Made by a program: the position numbers and the translations under genes | In this document: piece after piece, positions 31,681 through 40,317 of the stretch | Layout of the letters: each line of letters begins with the position of its first letter | Position numbering within the stretch: position 1 is the first letter of the stretch | DNA from: Flavobacteriales bacterium UBA1937 | GTDB taxonomy: Bacteria > Bacteroidota > Bacteroidia > Flavobacteriales > Weeksellaceae | DNA length: 64,000 nt | Assembly: GCA_002337005.1 (NCBI GenBank) | Contig: DDFD01000056.1 | Location: 5,975 to 69,974 of the forward strand | Reading direction: 5' to 3' | Notes under the pieces: model-generated | Told to the model about the DNA's origin: nothing | The model's database searches: none | What the model saw: the letters and a program-made list of their open reading frames with translations, nothing else

Positions 31681-32280
31681 ATGAAGTTTCTTTTCAAAAT
31701 AGTCTCCTTTTTCGCATTGGGTTTATTCTTAAATTTTATGATTAAGACCGAAGATTTAATGCTTTGGAAAAACAACAATTCCTTACAAATCAATGACTTT
31801 AAAGCTATTCAAAAAGATACCGTAAAAACTGGTGGAAAAAAATTTTTAGGTGCTATTAGCTCTATCTCCATCGAAGTTCTTACCACACAAAAAAATAAAT
31901 TTACCACTCCGAAAATGGTGGTAAAAAATTGCTTCCACAGAGACCAATCTTGGATGATGGTAAAAAATGCATATGTATTACAACACGAGCAAATTCATTT
32001 CAATATTTCTGAATTATATGCCAGAAAAATAAGAAAATCTGCAGACAGCCTTGCCAGAAAAAACGTAACCAATCTGCAAACCTATAGAGATATTGTAGAA
32101 CATTGGGAAAAGAAAAAACAAAAGGCAAATGACCAATTTGATGCAGAAAATGAAGATTATTTTTTAGTTCTGGGCAAAGAAATTCTTTTTAGAAAAAACC
32201 CAAAACAAAAAGAATGGTTAGATAAAATTAATGTCGAACTTCAAAAATTAGACATTTATAAATATGAAAATAGTTTATAA
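31681..32280 (+). CDS. DUF922-like exported protein with HExxH motif
   Basis: A 199-aa protein with an N-terminal signal or anchor (MKFLFKIVSFFALGLFLNFMI). The central motif VLQHEQIHFNISELYARKIR contains HEQIH, an HExxH zinc-metalloprotease signature, set as in DUF922 proteins (HEQGHFDI). Earlier residues such as WKNNNSLQINDFKAIQ match the typical beginning of that domain. The C-terminal third is a charged helix. Peptidase activity is inferred from the motif only, since no substrate or partner is known. It stands alone between the dnaJ terminator and the ABC transporter genes. Confidence 0.72.
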   Translation: MKFLFKIVSFFALGLFLNFMIKTEDLMLWKNNNSLQINDFKAIQKDTVKTGGKKFLGAISSISIEVLTTQKNKFTTPKMVVKNCFHRDQSWMMVKNAYVLQHEQIHFNISELYARKIRKSADSLARKNVTNLQTYRDIVEHWEKKKQKANDQFDAENEDYFLVLGKEILFRKNPKQKEWLDKINVELQKLDIYKYENSL

Positions 32281-32371
32281 CGAATAAATATTTTTCAATT
32301 AAAAATTTTAATCATTTTTTAAGTAACATTTCCGTAATTTAGCAACTAACTTTAGAGAAAAATAAAGAAAA

Positions 32372-33298
32372 ATGCTACAAGCTAAAAATGTTTCTAAAAC
32401 GTATAACGCTGGAAAAAAAATAGCGCTACAAGATTTCAGTATAGATGTTCCGGCTGGTTCAGTATATGGACTTTTAGGCCCTAATGGAGCTGGTAAAACC
32501 AGTTTTATTCGCATCATCAATCAGATTACACAGGCAGATACTGGCGAAGTTTTTATCAATGGAGAAAGACTTAATCCTAATCACATCAAAGATATTGGTT
32601 ATATGCCCGAAGAAAGAGGTCTTTATAAAAATATGACCGTTGGCGACCAACTCCTCTACTTCGGAGAACTGAAAGGAATGTCTAAAAACCATGCACTAGA
32701 ACAAGCAAAATATTGGTTTGACCAATTAGAAATAGACCATTGGTGGAAGAAAAAACTGTCTGAACTTTCTAAAGGAATGGCACAGAAAATACAGTTTGTG
32801 GTAACGGTACTTCATGAACCCAAATTATTAATTTTAGACGAACCTTTCTCTGGTTTTGACCCTGTAAATGCCAACTTGGTAAAAGACCAAATTTTAAAAT
32901 TAAAAGAGCAAGGAACTACCATTATTCTCTCTACACACCGCATGGAAAGTGTAGAAGAAATGTGTGATAGTGTAGCTCTCATTAATAATTCTAAAAAAAT
33001 TCTGGACGGAAAAATCTTTGAAGTAAGAGAAAAATTCAAACAAAATCTTTATAATATTGTTTTGTCTGAAGTGAATTCTGAACAGCTTGATGCTTTAAAA
33101 AACAAATACAATTTCCGAGATGTAACAGACAAACACGGTCTTATCTCTTTTGATTTGAGTTACAACGAAGATCAAAATGTTCTCTTAAATGACCTGATGA
33201 AAATCGGAAAGATTAGAAGTTTCGATGAAAAAATCCCGAGTATGAACGAAGTTTTCATCACGGCAGTCAGTTCTCCGCAATCAGCAATCGGAAGTTAA
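32372..33298 (+). CDS. ABC transporter ATP-binding protein (NatA-like)
   Basis: A 308-aa ATPase subunit of an ABC-2 type exporter. Walker A is GPNGAGKTS, the signature is LSKGMAQKIQF, Walker B is LLILDEPFSGFD, and the H-loop is in LSTHRMESVEEM. A C-terminal extension of about 80 residues (after GKIFEVREKFKQ) is typical of the NatA/CcmA-like group. The permease gene follows after a 59-bp gap holding an AGC-type repeat, so the two make one transporter. The exported substrate is unknown; sodium or drug export is known for relatives. Confidence 0.9.
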   Translation: MLQAKNVSKTYNAGKKIALQDFSIDVPAGSVYGLLGPNGAGKTSFIRIINQITQADTGEVFINGERLNPNHIKDIGYMPEERGLYKNMTVGDQLLYFGELKGMSKNHALEQAKYWFDQLEIDHWWKKKLSELSKGMAQKIQFVVTVLHEPKLLILDEPFSGFDPVNANLVKDQILKLKEQGTTIILSTHRMESVEEMCDSVALINNSKKILDGKIFEVREKFKQNLYNIVLSEVNSEQLDALKNKYNFRDVTDKHGLISFDLSYNEDQNVLLNDLMKIGKIRSFDEKIPSMNEVFITAVSSPQSAIGS

Positions 33299-33319
33299 TA
33301 ATTATCAATTTTTAAAAAA

Positions 33320-33356
33320 AGGCAGAATGCTAATTGCAGAAAGCCGAAAGCAAAAA
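33320..33356 (+). repeat. AGC-type repeat at permease start
   Basis: GCAGAATGCTAATTGCA is followed by GAAAGCCGAAAGCAAAAA (33339-33356). The latter 18 bases are identical to 2177-2194 before alaS. It ends one base before the ATG. Confidence 0.75.
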
Positions 33357-33357
33357 A

Positions 33358-34665
33358 ATGAAAAACATCTCTATTATAACCAAAAGAGAATACCTTACCC
33401 AAGTTAAGAAAAAATCTTTCCTAATTCTCACCATGCTTGCTCCACTTCTATTGGCAGGTTTTATTGCATTAATTACTTTTATGTTTAAAGCCAATGAAAC
33501 GCAAACCAAACTGAGCGTAATAGATAAATCTGGAATTTTCAGTACTCAACTAAAATCTGACAAAGACATAAAATATACCTTCGTTTCTGCCGACACTGAG
33601 AAATCTCTATTAGTAGCTCTCAAAAATGTAGAAGATATGGATGGCGTTCTCGTAATTCCTGCAAATACAGATAATAATCTGGATATTTTAGAAAAAAACA
33701 GCAAACTCTATATCAATAAAAAAATAGGTTTTGATGCACAGATGAAAATTTCTTCTCAACTTTCTGAGGTCATCAAAAAGGAAAAAATCAAGAAATTAGG
33801 TCTTACAGAGGGGCAACTCTCAGCATTAGACCAAAAATTTATGATAGCCACAGAAAATGTGGTAGATAAAGCCAAACAAGACGATAATTTTGCATTTGGA
33901 GTAAAATCTGTGATGAGTATGTCTCTGATGTACATTATCTTTATGTTTATTATGATATATGGTGTACGTGTAATGCGCAGCGTGTTAGAAGAAAAAAACA
34001 ACCGTGTGGTAGAAATCCTAATTTCTTCGGTAAAACCATTTGAATTAATGATGGGCAAAATTTTAGGAGTAACTTTGGTTGCACTTACGCAATTTGCAAT
34101 TTGGATTACAATGTCTGTGGTTGCTGCCAGTATTTTTAACAATAATTATACGCCTACTATTGCCCAAAATGCAGATAATCCAATGGCAAAAATTGGTGGA
34201 ATAAAAGAAATGCTAACTTTGGTTTTCCATAATTTATTAAGCCTAAATTACGGTATGATTATTTTTGTATTTATTGCGTTCTTTTTCTTAGGTTATATTT
34301 TTTACAGTTCTATGTATGCTGCTATTGGTTCTGCCGTAGATAACGAAACAGAGACTCAACAATTTACCATTTTTGGTATTTTACCACTTATTTTAGGAAT
34401 GTACGGAAGCTTTAGTATTATGAATAATCCTGAAGGACCTATGGCGTTTTGGTTGTCTATTATACCTCTTACATCGCCAGTTGCTATGGTAGCCAGAATA
34501 CCGTTTGGTGTACCAGTTTGGCAGATTGTACTTTCGATATTTTTGTTGGTGGTTTTTACTTTAGGAATGGTTTATATTGCAGCTAAAATCTACAGAGTAG
34601 GAATTTTGATGTATGGAAACAAAGCTACTTTTAAGGAACTTTGGAAATGGATCAGAACGAGCTAG
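33358..34665 (+). CDS. ABC-2 family permease (NatB-like)
   Basis: The 435-aa inner-membrane partner of the ATPase before it. It has one N-terminal helix (SFLILTMLAPLLLAGFIALITFMF), a large extracytoplasmic domain (about 45-180), then five or so helices, including the conserved VMRSVLEEKNNRVVEILISSVKPFELMMGKILGV segment of the ABC-2/NatB family. I place the start at the ATG of MKNISIITKREYL. An in-frame ATG at 33334 would only add eight residues read from the repeat. Substrate unknown. Confidence 0.88.
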   Translation: MKNISIITKREYLTQVKKKSFLILTMLAPLLLAGFIALITFMFKANETQTKLSVIDKSGIFSTQLKSDKDIKYTFVSADTEKSLLVALKNVEDMDGVLVIPANTDNNLDILEKNSKLYINKKIGFDAQMKISSQLSEVIKKEKIKKLGLTEGQLSALDQKFMIATENVVDKAKQDDNFAFGVKSVMSMSLMYIIFMFIMIYGVRVMRSVLEEKNNRVVEILISSVKPFELMMGKILGVTLVALTQFAIWITMSVVAASIFNNNYTPTIAQNADNPMAKIGGIKEMLTLVFHNLLSLNYGMIIFVFIAFFFLGYIFYSSMYAAIGSAVDNETETQQFTIFGILPLILGMYGSFSIMNNPEGPMAFWLSIIPLTSPVAMVARIPFGVPVWQIVLSIFLLVVFTLGMVYIAAKIYRVGILMYGNKATFKELWKWIRTS

Positions 34666-34695
34666 GAAATAAAATATTCAAGAATTAATAAATTA

Positions 34696-34725
34696 AAATC
34701 GTTGCAGTGATGTAGCGATTTTTTT
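34696..34725 (+). terminator. Terminator of the ABC transporter unit
   Basis: The arms AAATCGTTGC and GTAGCGATTT (34696-34705 with 34712-34721) pair over 10 positions with two wobbles, followed by T. Confidence 0.82.
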
Positions 34726-34761
34726 GTTAAATTAGTGGGAAATTAAAAATGCAAGAATAAA

Positions 34762-35730
34762 ATGACTTTAAAAGAATCAATTTTATTAAGCTTAGAAGAA
34801 ATAAATAAGCCTTCTACTTATTTAGATATATACAACCATATTATTAAAAAAAAATATTTCGATTTTGGAAATTCTAAAACTCCATATTTATCTGTTTCAG
34901 GAATATTAACAGATTTTATTCAAAAAAACGATTCAAGAATTAAAAGAATAAAAATTGACGGAAAAACATATTCTTATTATTTAACTAAAAATGAAAAAAA
35001 TATTGGTTTAGAAATTTTAACTGGAGATTCAAAAACTCTAATTGAAATACCAAGTAAAAACATTAAATTAAAAACATTTGAGGAAAGAGATTTACATAAA
35101 CTATTAAGCAGCTATCTCAAAAACACTGAAACTTATTCCAAAACTATATTTCACGAACAATCTAATGGAAAAGATAGTAATCAGATATGGACACACCCAG
35201 ACATGGTTGGAATTAAATTTTTAAGTCTTCAGTCAAAAATAAGTCAAAATTTTTTAAAATCAATTAATAGAGTAGATACTTTCAAAATAAGTTCTTATGA
35301 AATAAAACGTGAAATTAATAGTGACAGCGAGTTAAAGAAAGCATTTTTTCAAGCTGTTTCAAATTCTAGTTGGGCAAACTATGGATATCTAGTCGCATTT
35401 GAATTTAGTGATAGCTTAAATGAAGAAATGGCAAGATTAAACCAATCATTTGGAATTGGAATTATTGAGCTTAATGCCAATCCTTATCAAAGTCAAATTT
35501 TATTTCCGTCTACTTATAGAGATTTAGATTTCAAAACAATAGATAAACTATGTAAAATGAATAAAGAATTTGAAAAATTCATTGAGCAAACAGAAAAATT
35601 AATGACTGCTAGCGAAAAATATTTATCTGGAGCAGAAAAAGAATTAGAAGAATTTTGTGACAAATATTTTTCAAATGATACAGAATTTGAAAAGTATTGC
35701 AAAGAAAAATATATACCAATTGAAGAATAA
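34762..35730 (+). CDS. HARE-HTH protein with PD-(D/E)xK nuclease-like domain
   Basis: A 322-aa protein with two parts. Residues about 1-75 form a HARE-HTH-type winged helix (SILLSLEEINKPSTYLDIYNHI, then KTPYLSVSGILTDFI), a module known from RNA polymerase delta and chromatin proteins and also fused to restriction-like enzymes. Residues about 105-255 look like a restriction endonuclease fold: WTHPDMVGIKF (Asp about 147) and SSYEIKREI (Glu 180, Lys 182), the D...ExK active-site pattern. A charged helix ends the protein. The gene is more A/T-rich than its neighbours and has no methyltransferase beside it. A standalone defence nuclease, perhaps sensing modified DNA, is inference from domain logic. 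Confidence 0.78.
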   Translation: MTLKESILLSLEEINKPSTYLDIYNHIIKKKYFDFGNSKTPYLSVSGILTDFIQKNDSRIKRIKIDGKTYSYYLTKNEKNIGLEILTGDSKTLIEIPSKNIKLKTFEERDLHKLLSSYLKNTETYSKTIFHEQSNGKDSNQIWTHPDMVGIKFLSLQSKISQNFLKSINRVDTFKISSYEIKREINSDSELKKAFFQAVSNSSWANYGYLVAFEFSDSLNEEMARLNQSFGIGIIELNANPYQSQILFPSTYRDLDFKTIDKLCKMNKEFEKFIEQTEKLMTASEKYLSGAEKELEEFCDKYFSNDTEFEKYCKEKYIPIEE

Positions 35731-35742
35731 ATTATAAAACTT

Positions 35743-36108
35743 ATGCAAACCTTAACCACCGTCCTCGTTTCATTGGTTGCTCTAGAACATCTTTATATTT
35801 TGTATATGGAAATGTTTGCTTGGGAAACTTTGGGCAAGAAAACATTTAAAGGTTCTTTGCCAGATGAACTCTTTAAACCAACCAAAAAACTAGCAGCCAA
35901 CCAAGGTCTTTACAATGGTTTTTTATCTGCAGGATTAATCTGGAGCTTTTTGATAGAAAACCCAGAATGGAAAACCAATGTTCAGATTTTCTTTTTGGGA
36001 TGTGTAATTGCAGCTGGAGTTTACGGCGCAGTTTCGGCTTCTAAAAAGATATTTTTTGTACAGGCTTTACCCGCAATTTTGGCATTGATAGCCGTATTAT
36101 TACAATAA
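35743..36108 (+). CDS. DUF1304 family membrane protein
   Basis: A 121-aa inner-membrane protein with four hydrophobic segments. It matches DUF1304 by VALEHLYILYMEMFAWETLGKKTF at the N-terminus and the NQGLYNGFLSAGLIWSF helix. It starts 12 bp after the HARE-HTH gene and ends at the shared hairpin. The role of the family is unknown. The closeness to the nuclease gene probably reflects a simple read-through unit, since DUF1304 genes also occur alone. Confidence 0.88.
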   Translation: MQTLTTVLVSLVALEHLYILYMEMFAWETLGKKTFKGSLPDELFKPTKKLAANQGLYNGFLSAGLIWSFLIENPEWKTNVQIFFLGCVIAAGVYGAVSASKKIFFVQALPAILALIAVLLQ

Positions 36109-36137
36109 AAAACTCAAGAAAAAATTCTTGAGTTTTT
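36108..36137. terminator. Bidirectional terminator after the DUF1304 gene
   Basis: A 13-bp stem AAAAACTCAAGAA/TTCTTGAGTTTTT (36108-36120 with 36125-36137) begins at the last base of the stop codon. Confidence 0.9.
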
Positions 36138-36199
36138 GTTTATTAGTAAATATTTAATTTAATATAACATTTTAAAATTTCAGTATCAATTTCCTATAT

Positions 36200-36832
36200 T
36201 TAATCAAAGATATAAGAAATTCCCCCAGAAACTACGTGTTGTTTTTTGTTTTTGAAACTGTTAGGATCTTGTGGTTCTTTTCCTTTTAAATCTGGCAAAG
36301 TATCTGTAAATCCGTAATCAAATCTTGCAAAAATTTCCCATTTTCTTTTATAACTGAAACCTAAACCACCAGAAAGTGCAAAATCAAAAGTTGCTGTCTT
36401 TCCAAATTGATCTGCAGTATAAATTGCCTTGCTAGGATTTTTAATATTTTGGCTCATTGCAAAACCAAATCTAGGTCCTAACTGACCAAAAAACTCTGAT
36501 TCTGCTTCAGAAAAATAAGCTTTAAAATAAACAGGAACGCTCAGGTAGCTACTTCCATATTTAGTGCCATTATCTCCGTTCTCACCAGCTCCTAAGTATT
36601 CTACTCCTGGCTGTAGATAGAACATATCATCTCCACCAACAGGGATAATTGCAAATGCACCTGCAAAGAAATTAACTCTGGCAGATGAAGGATTATGAGC
36701 ATTTTGTACTCTAGAATAAGTAGGCCCAGCTGTAAGACCAAATCTTGTAGAGCTAAAATCTATCTGTGCAAAATTATAAATAGAAGCAAAAACAGATAAG
36801 CTAAGTGCAATTTTTTTAAAAGAATTCTTCAT
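36200..36832 (-). CDS. Outer-membrane beta-barrel protein (PorT/OmpW-like size)
   Basis: A 210-aa exported protein (signal peptide MKNSFKKIALSLSVFASIYNFAQ) with about eight amphipathic strands (RFGLTAGPTYSRVQ, SYLSVPVYFKAYF, FGQLGPRFGFAMSQN, WEIFARFDYGFTDTLP) and a terminal VVSGGISYIFD. It fits the small outer-membrane beta-barrel families that are abundant in Bacteroidota. I cannot assign a specific role. Its promoter region overlaps the terminator of the sucD block. Confidence 0.82.
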   Translation of the reverse strand: MKNSFKKIALSLSVFASIYNFAQIDFSSTRFGLTAGPTYSRVQNAHNPSSARVNFFAGAFAIIPVGGDDMFYLQPGVEYLGAGENGDNGTKYGSSYLSVPVYFKAYFSEAESEFFGQLGPRFGFAMSQNIKNPSKAIYTADQFGKTATFDFALSGGLGFSYKRKWEIFARFDYGFTDTLPDLKGKEPQDPNSFKNKKQHVVSGGISYIFD

Positions 36833-36841
36833 TGTGTTTTT

Positions 36842-36884
36842 ATTTAAAAATAAAACTTCATAATAGAATGTATTATGAAGTTTT
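36842..36884 (-). terminator. Terminator of the lpx-efp-sucD block
   Basis: A 14-bp perfect stem AAAACTTCATAATA/TATTATGAAGTTTT (36852-36865 with 36871-36884) is followed by T-rich sequence on the minus strand. Confidence 0.85.
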
Positions 36885-36909
36885 ATAAATTATGTTCAAA
36901 GATAGAAAA

Positions 36910-37782
36910 TTATCCTAATACTTTAGCAACAGTTTTACCAATATCCGCAGGAGAATCTACTACATTTATTCCGTTTTCTCTCATAATGGCCATTTTGGCT
37001 TGTGCGGTATCTTCTGCACCGCCTACAATAGCACCAGCATGACCCATAGTTCTACCTTTAGGTGCAGTTTGACCTGCTATAAAACCAACTACTGGTTTTG
37101 TAGAACCGCTTGCTTTGTACCATCTAGCAGCCTCAGCTTCTAGAGAACCACCAATTTCACCAATCATTACTACTGCTTCTGTTTCTGGATCATTGATGAA
37201 TAATTCTAAAGCTTCCTTGGTAGTAGTTCCAATGATAGGGTCACCACCAATACCAATAGCCGTAGAAACACCATAACCAGCTCTTACTACTTGATCTGCT
37301 GCTTCATAGGTAAGTGTACCAGATTTAGAAACGATACCAACTTTACCTTTTTTGAAAACGAAACCTGGCATAATACCAATTTTGGCTTCGTCTGAGGTGA
37401 TGATTCCTGGGCAATTAGGCCCGATTAATCTAGCACCTTTATCTTTGATATATTCTTTTACTTTTACCATATCAGCAACAGGAATACCTTCTGTAATACA
37501 TACAATTACTTTAATTCCAGCTTCTGCAGCTTCCATTACGGCATCTGCAGCAAATGCAGGTGGTACAAAAATAATACTTACATTAGCTCCTGCTTTTGCT
37601 ACAGCATCTGCTACTGTATTAAAAACTGGCTTACCAAGATGCTCTGTACCTCCTTTTCCTGGGGTTACACCACCTACTACGTTAGTACCGTATTCTATCA
37701 TTTGGCTTGCATGGAAAGTTCCTTCGTTACCTGTAAATCCTTGTACGATTACTTTTGAATCTTTGTTTACTAATACTGACAT
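36910..37782 (-). CDS. sucD: Succinate-CoA ligase subunit alpha
   Basis: SucD with SucC interconverts succinyl-CoA and succinate with nucleoside triphosphate formation in the TCA cycle. The 290-aa protein has the CoA-binding Rossmann domain (VIVQGFTGNEGTFHA, TPGKGG), GPNCPGIITS, and the active-site phosphohistidine in GRTMGHAGAIVGG. It is full length. The beta subunit gene is not adjacent. The gene closes the conserved lpxD-lpxC/fabZ-lpxA-efp-lpxD2 block, an arrangement I recall from Flavobacteriia. Confidence 0.97.
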   Translation of the reverse strand: MSVLVNKDSKVIVQGFTGNEGTFHASQMIEYGTNVVGGVTPGKGGTEHLGKPVFNTVADAVAKAGANVSIIFVPPAFAADAVMEAAEAGIKVIVCITEGIPVADMVKVKEYIKDKGARLIGPNCPGIITSDEAKIGIMPGFVFKKGKVGIVSKSGTLTYEAADQVVRAGYGVSTAIGIGGDPIIGTTTKEALELFINDPETEAVVMIGEIGGSLEAEAARWYKASGSTKPVVGFIAGQTAPKGRTMGHAGAIVGGAEDTAQAKMAIMRENGINVVDSPADIGKTVAKVLG

Positions 37783-37841
37783 TTTATTTTTTAATTTTTG
37801 TAAAAATAGTATTTTTTAAGTTTTTGTGCAAAGTAAATTAA

Positions 37842-38744
37842 TTATAAATTTTTGAGCTTTACTTCTTTCTTTAAATACTCTCTAAATTCCTCCGCTAAAC
37901 TACCAAAATAAGTTTTTCCTCCTTCTAAATCTCTGTTTACCCCAGTTTTACCAAGAAGTACAGCACCTTTTCCTACTCTTTTACCAGAAGCCATGCCTAC
38001 TTGTCCCCAAATTTGTACATCATCTTCTATAATACAGCAACCTGCAATACCAGCTTGAGAAGCAATAAGAACTTTTTTACCAATAATGGTATCGTGTCCT
38101 ATTTGGATTTGATTATCCAAAATACTACCTGCACCTATGATGGTAGAATCTGTAACACCTCTATCGATGGTACAAAGATTACCAATTTCTACATTGTCTT
38201 CTAGAATTACATTTCCTACGGAAAGCATTTTTCTATAACCTTCCGCATTTTTGTTGTAGTAGAAGGCATCTCCGCCTAAAACAGTACCAGATTGTATAAT
38301 ACAATTATTACCAATTACTGTTCTGTCTCCTATTACAACATTAGGGAAAATCATACAATTACTACCTATCGTTACATCATTTCCGATAATTACCGATGGA
38401 TGAATTTTACAATTTTTACCAATTTTTAGATTTTGATTGGTGGTTTCAAAGGTTTGAATTCCTTGATAATGTTCATTAATTTTATTAAAATCTCTGAAAG
38501 GATCGTCTGAAACTAAAAGCGCTTTTCCTTCTGGGCAATCTACTTCTTTGTCTATCAAAATAATGGTTGCGTCTGAATTGAGAGCTTTGTCGTAATATTT
38601 TGGGTGGTTCACAAAAACAATTTCACCAGCTTTTACACGATGAATTTCATTGGTGCCATAAACTTGAAAATTTTCGTCTCCTATAAACTTAGCATTGATA
38701 AGCTCTGCAATGGTTTTAAGAGATTGTGGAGATTTGAAAGTCAT
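37842..38744 (-). CDS. LpxD-like acyltransferase paralogue
   Basis: A 300-aa left-handed beta-helix protein related to LpxD (UDP-3-O-acyl-glucosamine N-acyltransferase). It has an N-terminal uridine-binding-like domain (MTFKSPQSLKTIAELINAKFIGD) and then many I-G-x-x hexapeptides. The catalytic-type His is in IQIGHDTIIG. It differs from the lpxD copy at 41705 in a shorter N-domain and a C-terminal helix. I place the start at MTFKSP (38744), because the ATG further upstream (38786) reads through the repeat at 38753. It could acylate a second lipid A precursor position or another sugar; that is open. Confidence 0.82.
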   Translation of the reverse strand: MTFKSPQSLKTIAELINAKFIGDENFQVYGTNEIHRVKAGEIVFVNHPKYYDKALNSDATIILIDKEVDCPEGKALLVSDDPFRDFNKINEHYQGIQTFETTNQNLKIGKNCKIHPSVIIGNDVTIGSNCMIFPNVVIGDRTVIGNNCIIQSGTVLGGDAFYYNKNAEGYRKMLSVGNVILEDNVEIGNLCTIDRGVTDSTIIGAGSILDNQIQIGHDTIIGKKVLIASQAGIAGCCIIEDDVQIWGQVGMASGKRVGKGAVLLGKTGVNRDLEGGKTYFGSLAEEFREYLKKEVKLKNL

Positions 38745-38752
38745 ATTATGTA

Positions 38753-38813
38753 GGATGTAAGATGATGGATGCTGGAAGAATAACACCTAACATCCAGCTT
38801 CCAGCATCCAGCT
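38753..38813. repeat. GGATGCTGGAAG inverted repeat between efp and lpxD-like gene
   Basis: A perfect 12-bp pair GGATGCTGGAAG/CTTCCAGCATCC (38767-38778 with 38798-38809) lies within GGATG/CCAGC-rich DNA. It forms a hairpin in the mRNA between efp and the next gene, without a T tract. Confidence 0.8.
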
Positions 38814-38816
38814 AAA

Positions 38817-39380
38817 TTATTTTACTCTTTCTAAGTAAGAACCGTCTTCGGTATTTACTTTAATTTTATCACCAGCTTCAATAAAAAGAGGTACTAAAAC
38901 TCTAGCTCCTGTTTCTACAATAGCATTTTTAAGCGCATTGGTGGCGGTATTACCTTTTACACCTGGGTCTGCTTCTATTACTTCTAGATAAACTGTAGGA
39001 GGAATTTCGGCAGAAAGTGGAGTTTCGTCTGCTTCTTTCATAATGATAGTTACTTCTTCACCAGCTTTCATAAACTGAGCATTTTCTATCATTTCTTTAT
39101 TAAGATACATTTGTGAGAAATCTTCATTATTCATAAAATGGAAACCATTTTCGTCATCATATAAATATTGAAATTTACGAGTAATTACTTTTACTTCGTC
39201 TATTTTATGACCAGCAGAGAAAGTATTATCAATTACTTTTCCATTGGTTACAGACTTTAATTTCGTTCTAACGAAAGCAGGTCCTTTACCTGGTTTTACG
39301 TGTAGAAATTCAATTACTTTGTAAATATCATTGCTATACTCTATACAAAGTCCTTTTTTAATATCGTTGCTTGTTGCCAT
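38817..39380 (-). CDS. efp: Translation elongation factor P
   Basis: EF-P relieves ribosome stalling at proline runs. The 187-aa protein has the three-barrel layout. The tip loop carries the Lys of HVKPGKGPAFVRTKLKS, which is modified in many bacteria. The C-terminal OB fold ends with GARVLVPLFIEAGDKIKVNTEDGSYLERVK, the standard signature. It sits between lpxA and the lpxD paralogue on the same strand, with 146 bp before it, where a separate promoter is possible. No EF-P modification gene is nearby. Confidence 0.97.
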   Translation of the reverse strand: MATSNDIKKGLCIEYSNDIYKVIEFLHVKPGKGPAFVRTKLKSVTNGKVIDNTFSAGHKIDEVKVITRKFQYLYDDENGFHFMNNEDFSQMYLNKEMIENAQFMKAGEEVTIIMKEADETPLSAEIPPTVYLEVIEADPGVKGNTATNALKNAIVETGARVLVPLFIEAGDKIKVNTEDGSYLERVK

Positions 39381-39526
39381 TAAAAATATATTGTTTTGAA
39401 AATTTATTATTTTGTTTGAAAGGGTTCGGAATATGTTTAATTTTATTTGAATTGTTTGATAAAGTGGTTTATATTTTCGGATAATTTATCTTTAAAATCA
39501 CTACTCAATTCTTCAATTCTCGTACA

Positions 39527-40315
39527 TTATTCTTTTCCTGAACCGTACCCTTTTACAATACCTCTAGGTGAGTTCTTGATAAATTCTAGAATTTCATCTC
39601 TGTCTTCTGTAGGCGGTAATTCTTTTTCTATGAAGCTCAACGCTTGTGATACATTCATTTTCATTTGGAAAACCGCTCTGTAAATTTTTTGAATTTCAAA
39701 AATTCTATCGTTAGTAAAACCTCTTCTTCTTAATCCTACTGAGTTAATTCCTGCATAAGACATAGGCTCTCTAGCTACTTTTACAAAAGGTGGAATATCT
39801 TTTCTTACCAATGTACCACCAGAAATCATTACATGTTTACCTATCTTACCGAACTGATGCACCGCAGACAGACCTCCCATTACTGTATAATCACCAATTT
39901 CTACGTGACCAGCAATACCACAACCATTTACGATAATTACATTATTTCCTAAAACGCAATCGTGAGCAATGTGGCTGGTGGCCATTATAAGGCAATCACT
40001 TCCAATTTTGGTAAATCCTAGCGCTTTAGTTCCTCTATTGATGGTTACACATTCTCTTATAGTAGTTCTATCACCAATAATAGTTTGAGTATCTTCACCA
40101 TCAAATTTTAAATCTTGAGGAATTGCCGAAACTACCGTTCCTGGGAAAATTCTACAATTTTTACCAATTCTAGCACCATCCATAATGGTTACGTTAGGTC
40201 CAATCCAAGTTCCGTCTCCTATTTCTACATCTCCAGCGATGGTAGTAAATGGTTCTATGGTAACATCTTTGCCAATTTTGGCACGTCTGTCAACTGCAGC
40301 TAATTGATGAATCAT
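39527..40315 (-). CDS. lpxA: UDP-N-acetylglucosamine O-acyltransferase
   Basis: LpxA catalyses the first step of lipid A synthesis, transfer of a 3-hydroxyacyl chain from ACP to UDP-GlcNAc. The 262-aa beta-helix protein begins MIHQLAAVDRRAKIGKDVTIEPF, shows the hexapeptide coils, the catalytic His in SHIAHDCVLGNNVI, the acyl-ruler region HQFGKIGKHVMISGG, and a C-terminal helical part (NDRIFEIQKIYRAVF). It starts 2 bp after the lpxC/fabZ stop, so it is in the same operon. Confidence 0.97.
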   Translation of the reverse strand: MIHQLAAVDRRAKIGKDVTIEPFTTIAGDVEIGDGTWIGPNVTIMDGARIGKNCRIFPGTVVSAIPQDLKFDGEDTQTIIGDRTTIRECVTINRGTKALGFTKIGSDCLIMATSHIAHDCVLGNNVIIVNGCGIAGHVEIGDYTVMGGLSAVHQFGKIGKHVMISGGTLVRKDIPPFVKVAREPMSYAGINSVGLRRRGFTNDRIFEIQKIYRAVFQMKMNVSQALSFIEKELPPTEDRDEILEFIKNSPRGIVKGYGSGKE

Positions 40316-40317
40316 GT

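Noticed and set aside
37352..37819. 155-codon frame opposite sucD
   Set aside because: Complement of a well-conserved gene; composition (Ile/Pro/Thr-rich) is typical of antisense shadow.
38745..38786. Longer start of the LpxD-like gene
   Set aside because: The added residues are encoded by the intergenic repeat and do not match the family N-terminus.
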